Position numbers and translations under genes: made by a program. Shown in pieces: positions 5,794-5,877 of a stretch of 5,877 nt of DNA. The DNA is from Bacteroidia bacterium (lineage in GTDB: Bacteria; Bacteroidota; Bacteroidia; Bacteroidales; BM523), in the NCBI GenBank assembly GCA_016209245.1, contig JACQWN010000196.1:1-5877 (forward strand). Direction: 5' to 3'. How positions within the stretch are numbered: the stretch's first letter is position 1; every line of letters begins with the position of its first letter. The notes under the pieces are model-generated. The model was given only the letters and a program-made list of their open reading frames with translations, ran no database searches and was not told the DNA's origin.

Positions 5794-5824
5794 TTTTAAA
5801 AAAGAATATTTTTATGTAGCTTTG
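5794..5824 (+). promoter_or_regulatory. Bacteroidota-type promoter before the gene starting at 5844
   Basis: TAGCTTTG (5817-5824) matches the Bacteroidota -7 consensus TAnnTTTG exactly. It sits about 19 nt after a TTTT (5794-5797) that can stand in for the -33 TTTG. Transcription would begin near 5831, giving a leader of about 13 nt before ATG 5844. Confidence 0.5.
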
Positions 5825-5843
5825 ACCTTCATTTCGATTCAAT

Positions 5844-5877
5844 ATGCAATTATCGTTACTTATTATTATTCTTTGGT
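5844..5877 (+). CDS. Start of a plus-strand gene (cut by window end)
   Basis: ATG 5844 opens a frame that reads MQLSLLIIILW to the window end. The hydrophobic run of residues 3-11 looks like the beginning of a signal peptide or a membrane anchor. The well-placed promoter-like TAGCTTTG just upstream supports a real start. Eleven codons are too few to name a family. Confidence 0.4.
   Translation, partial: MQLSLLIIILW

Overview
The window is AT-rich and looks like a member of the Bacteroidota, probably Bacteroidales or a near relative. The basis is the protein content (a KNGS-type beta-barrel protein and a lipoprotein whose cysteine is followed by acidic residues), the lack of clear Shine-Dalgarno sequences, and promoter-like TAnnTTTG motifs. 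This assignment is inference from sequence style; no marker gene was compared.

Layout. Positions 1-585 (+) hold the C-terminal third of the RecG helicase, cut by the window edge. It converges, with an 8-bp overlap of stop codons, on a minus-strand block at 578-3243. Read in its own direction, that block starts with a P-loop ATPase (3243-1930). Nine bases later comes a protein with a degenerate NTPase-like domain that runs into TPR repeats (1920-578). The second gene is broken near 1220. Inserting 40 nt there would restore both the reading frame and the 40-residue TPR phase, so it appears to be one gene of about 460 codons with a 40-nt deletion. I interpret the ATPase and TPR pair as a two-gene NTP-dependent signalling or conflict-type module; that function is inferred and not shown.

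Positions 3451-4376 (-) hold a lipoprotein of the LVIVD-repeat type, also broken by an apparent out-of-frame internal deletion near 3811-3816. Divergent from it, 4631-5377 (+) encodes a secreted, probably outer-membrane beta-barrel protein. That gene is flanked by two large imperfect palindromes: 4437-4522 (37-nt arms) and 5389-5521 (perfect 15-nt ends with inner arms). Both contain ACGAATT-type core words. Just past the second palindrome, 5735-5526 (-) encodes a short protein resembling only the N-terminal part of a longer family, with its stop 4 nt from the palindrome edge. The window closes with a good TAnnTTTG promoter and the first 11 codons of another plus-strand gene.

The overall impression is a conserved housekeeping gene next to an accessory region with two interrupted genes, one probable remnant, recently expanded protein repeats and intergenic palindromic elements.
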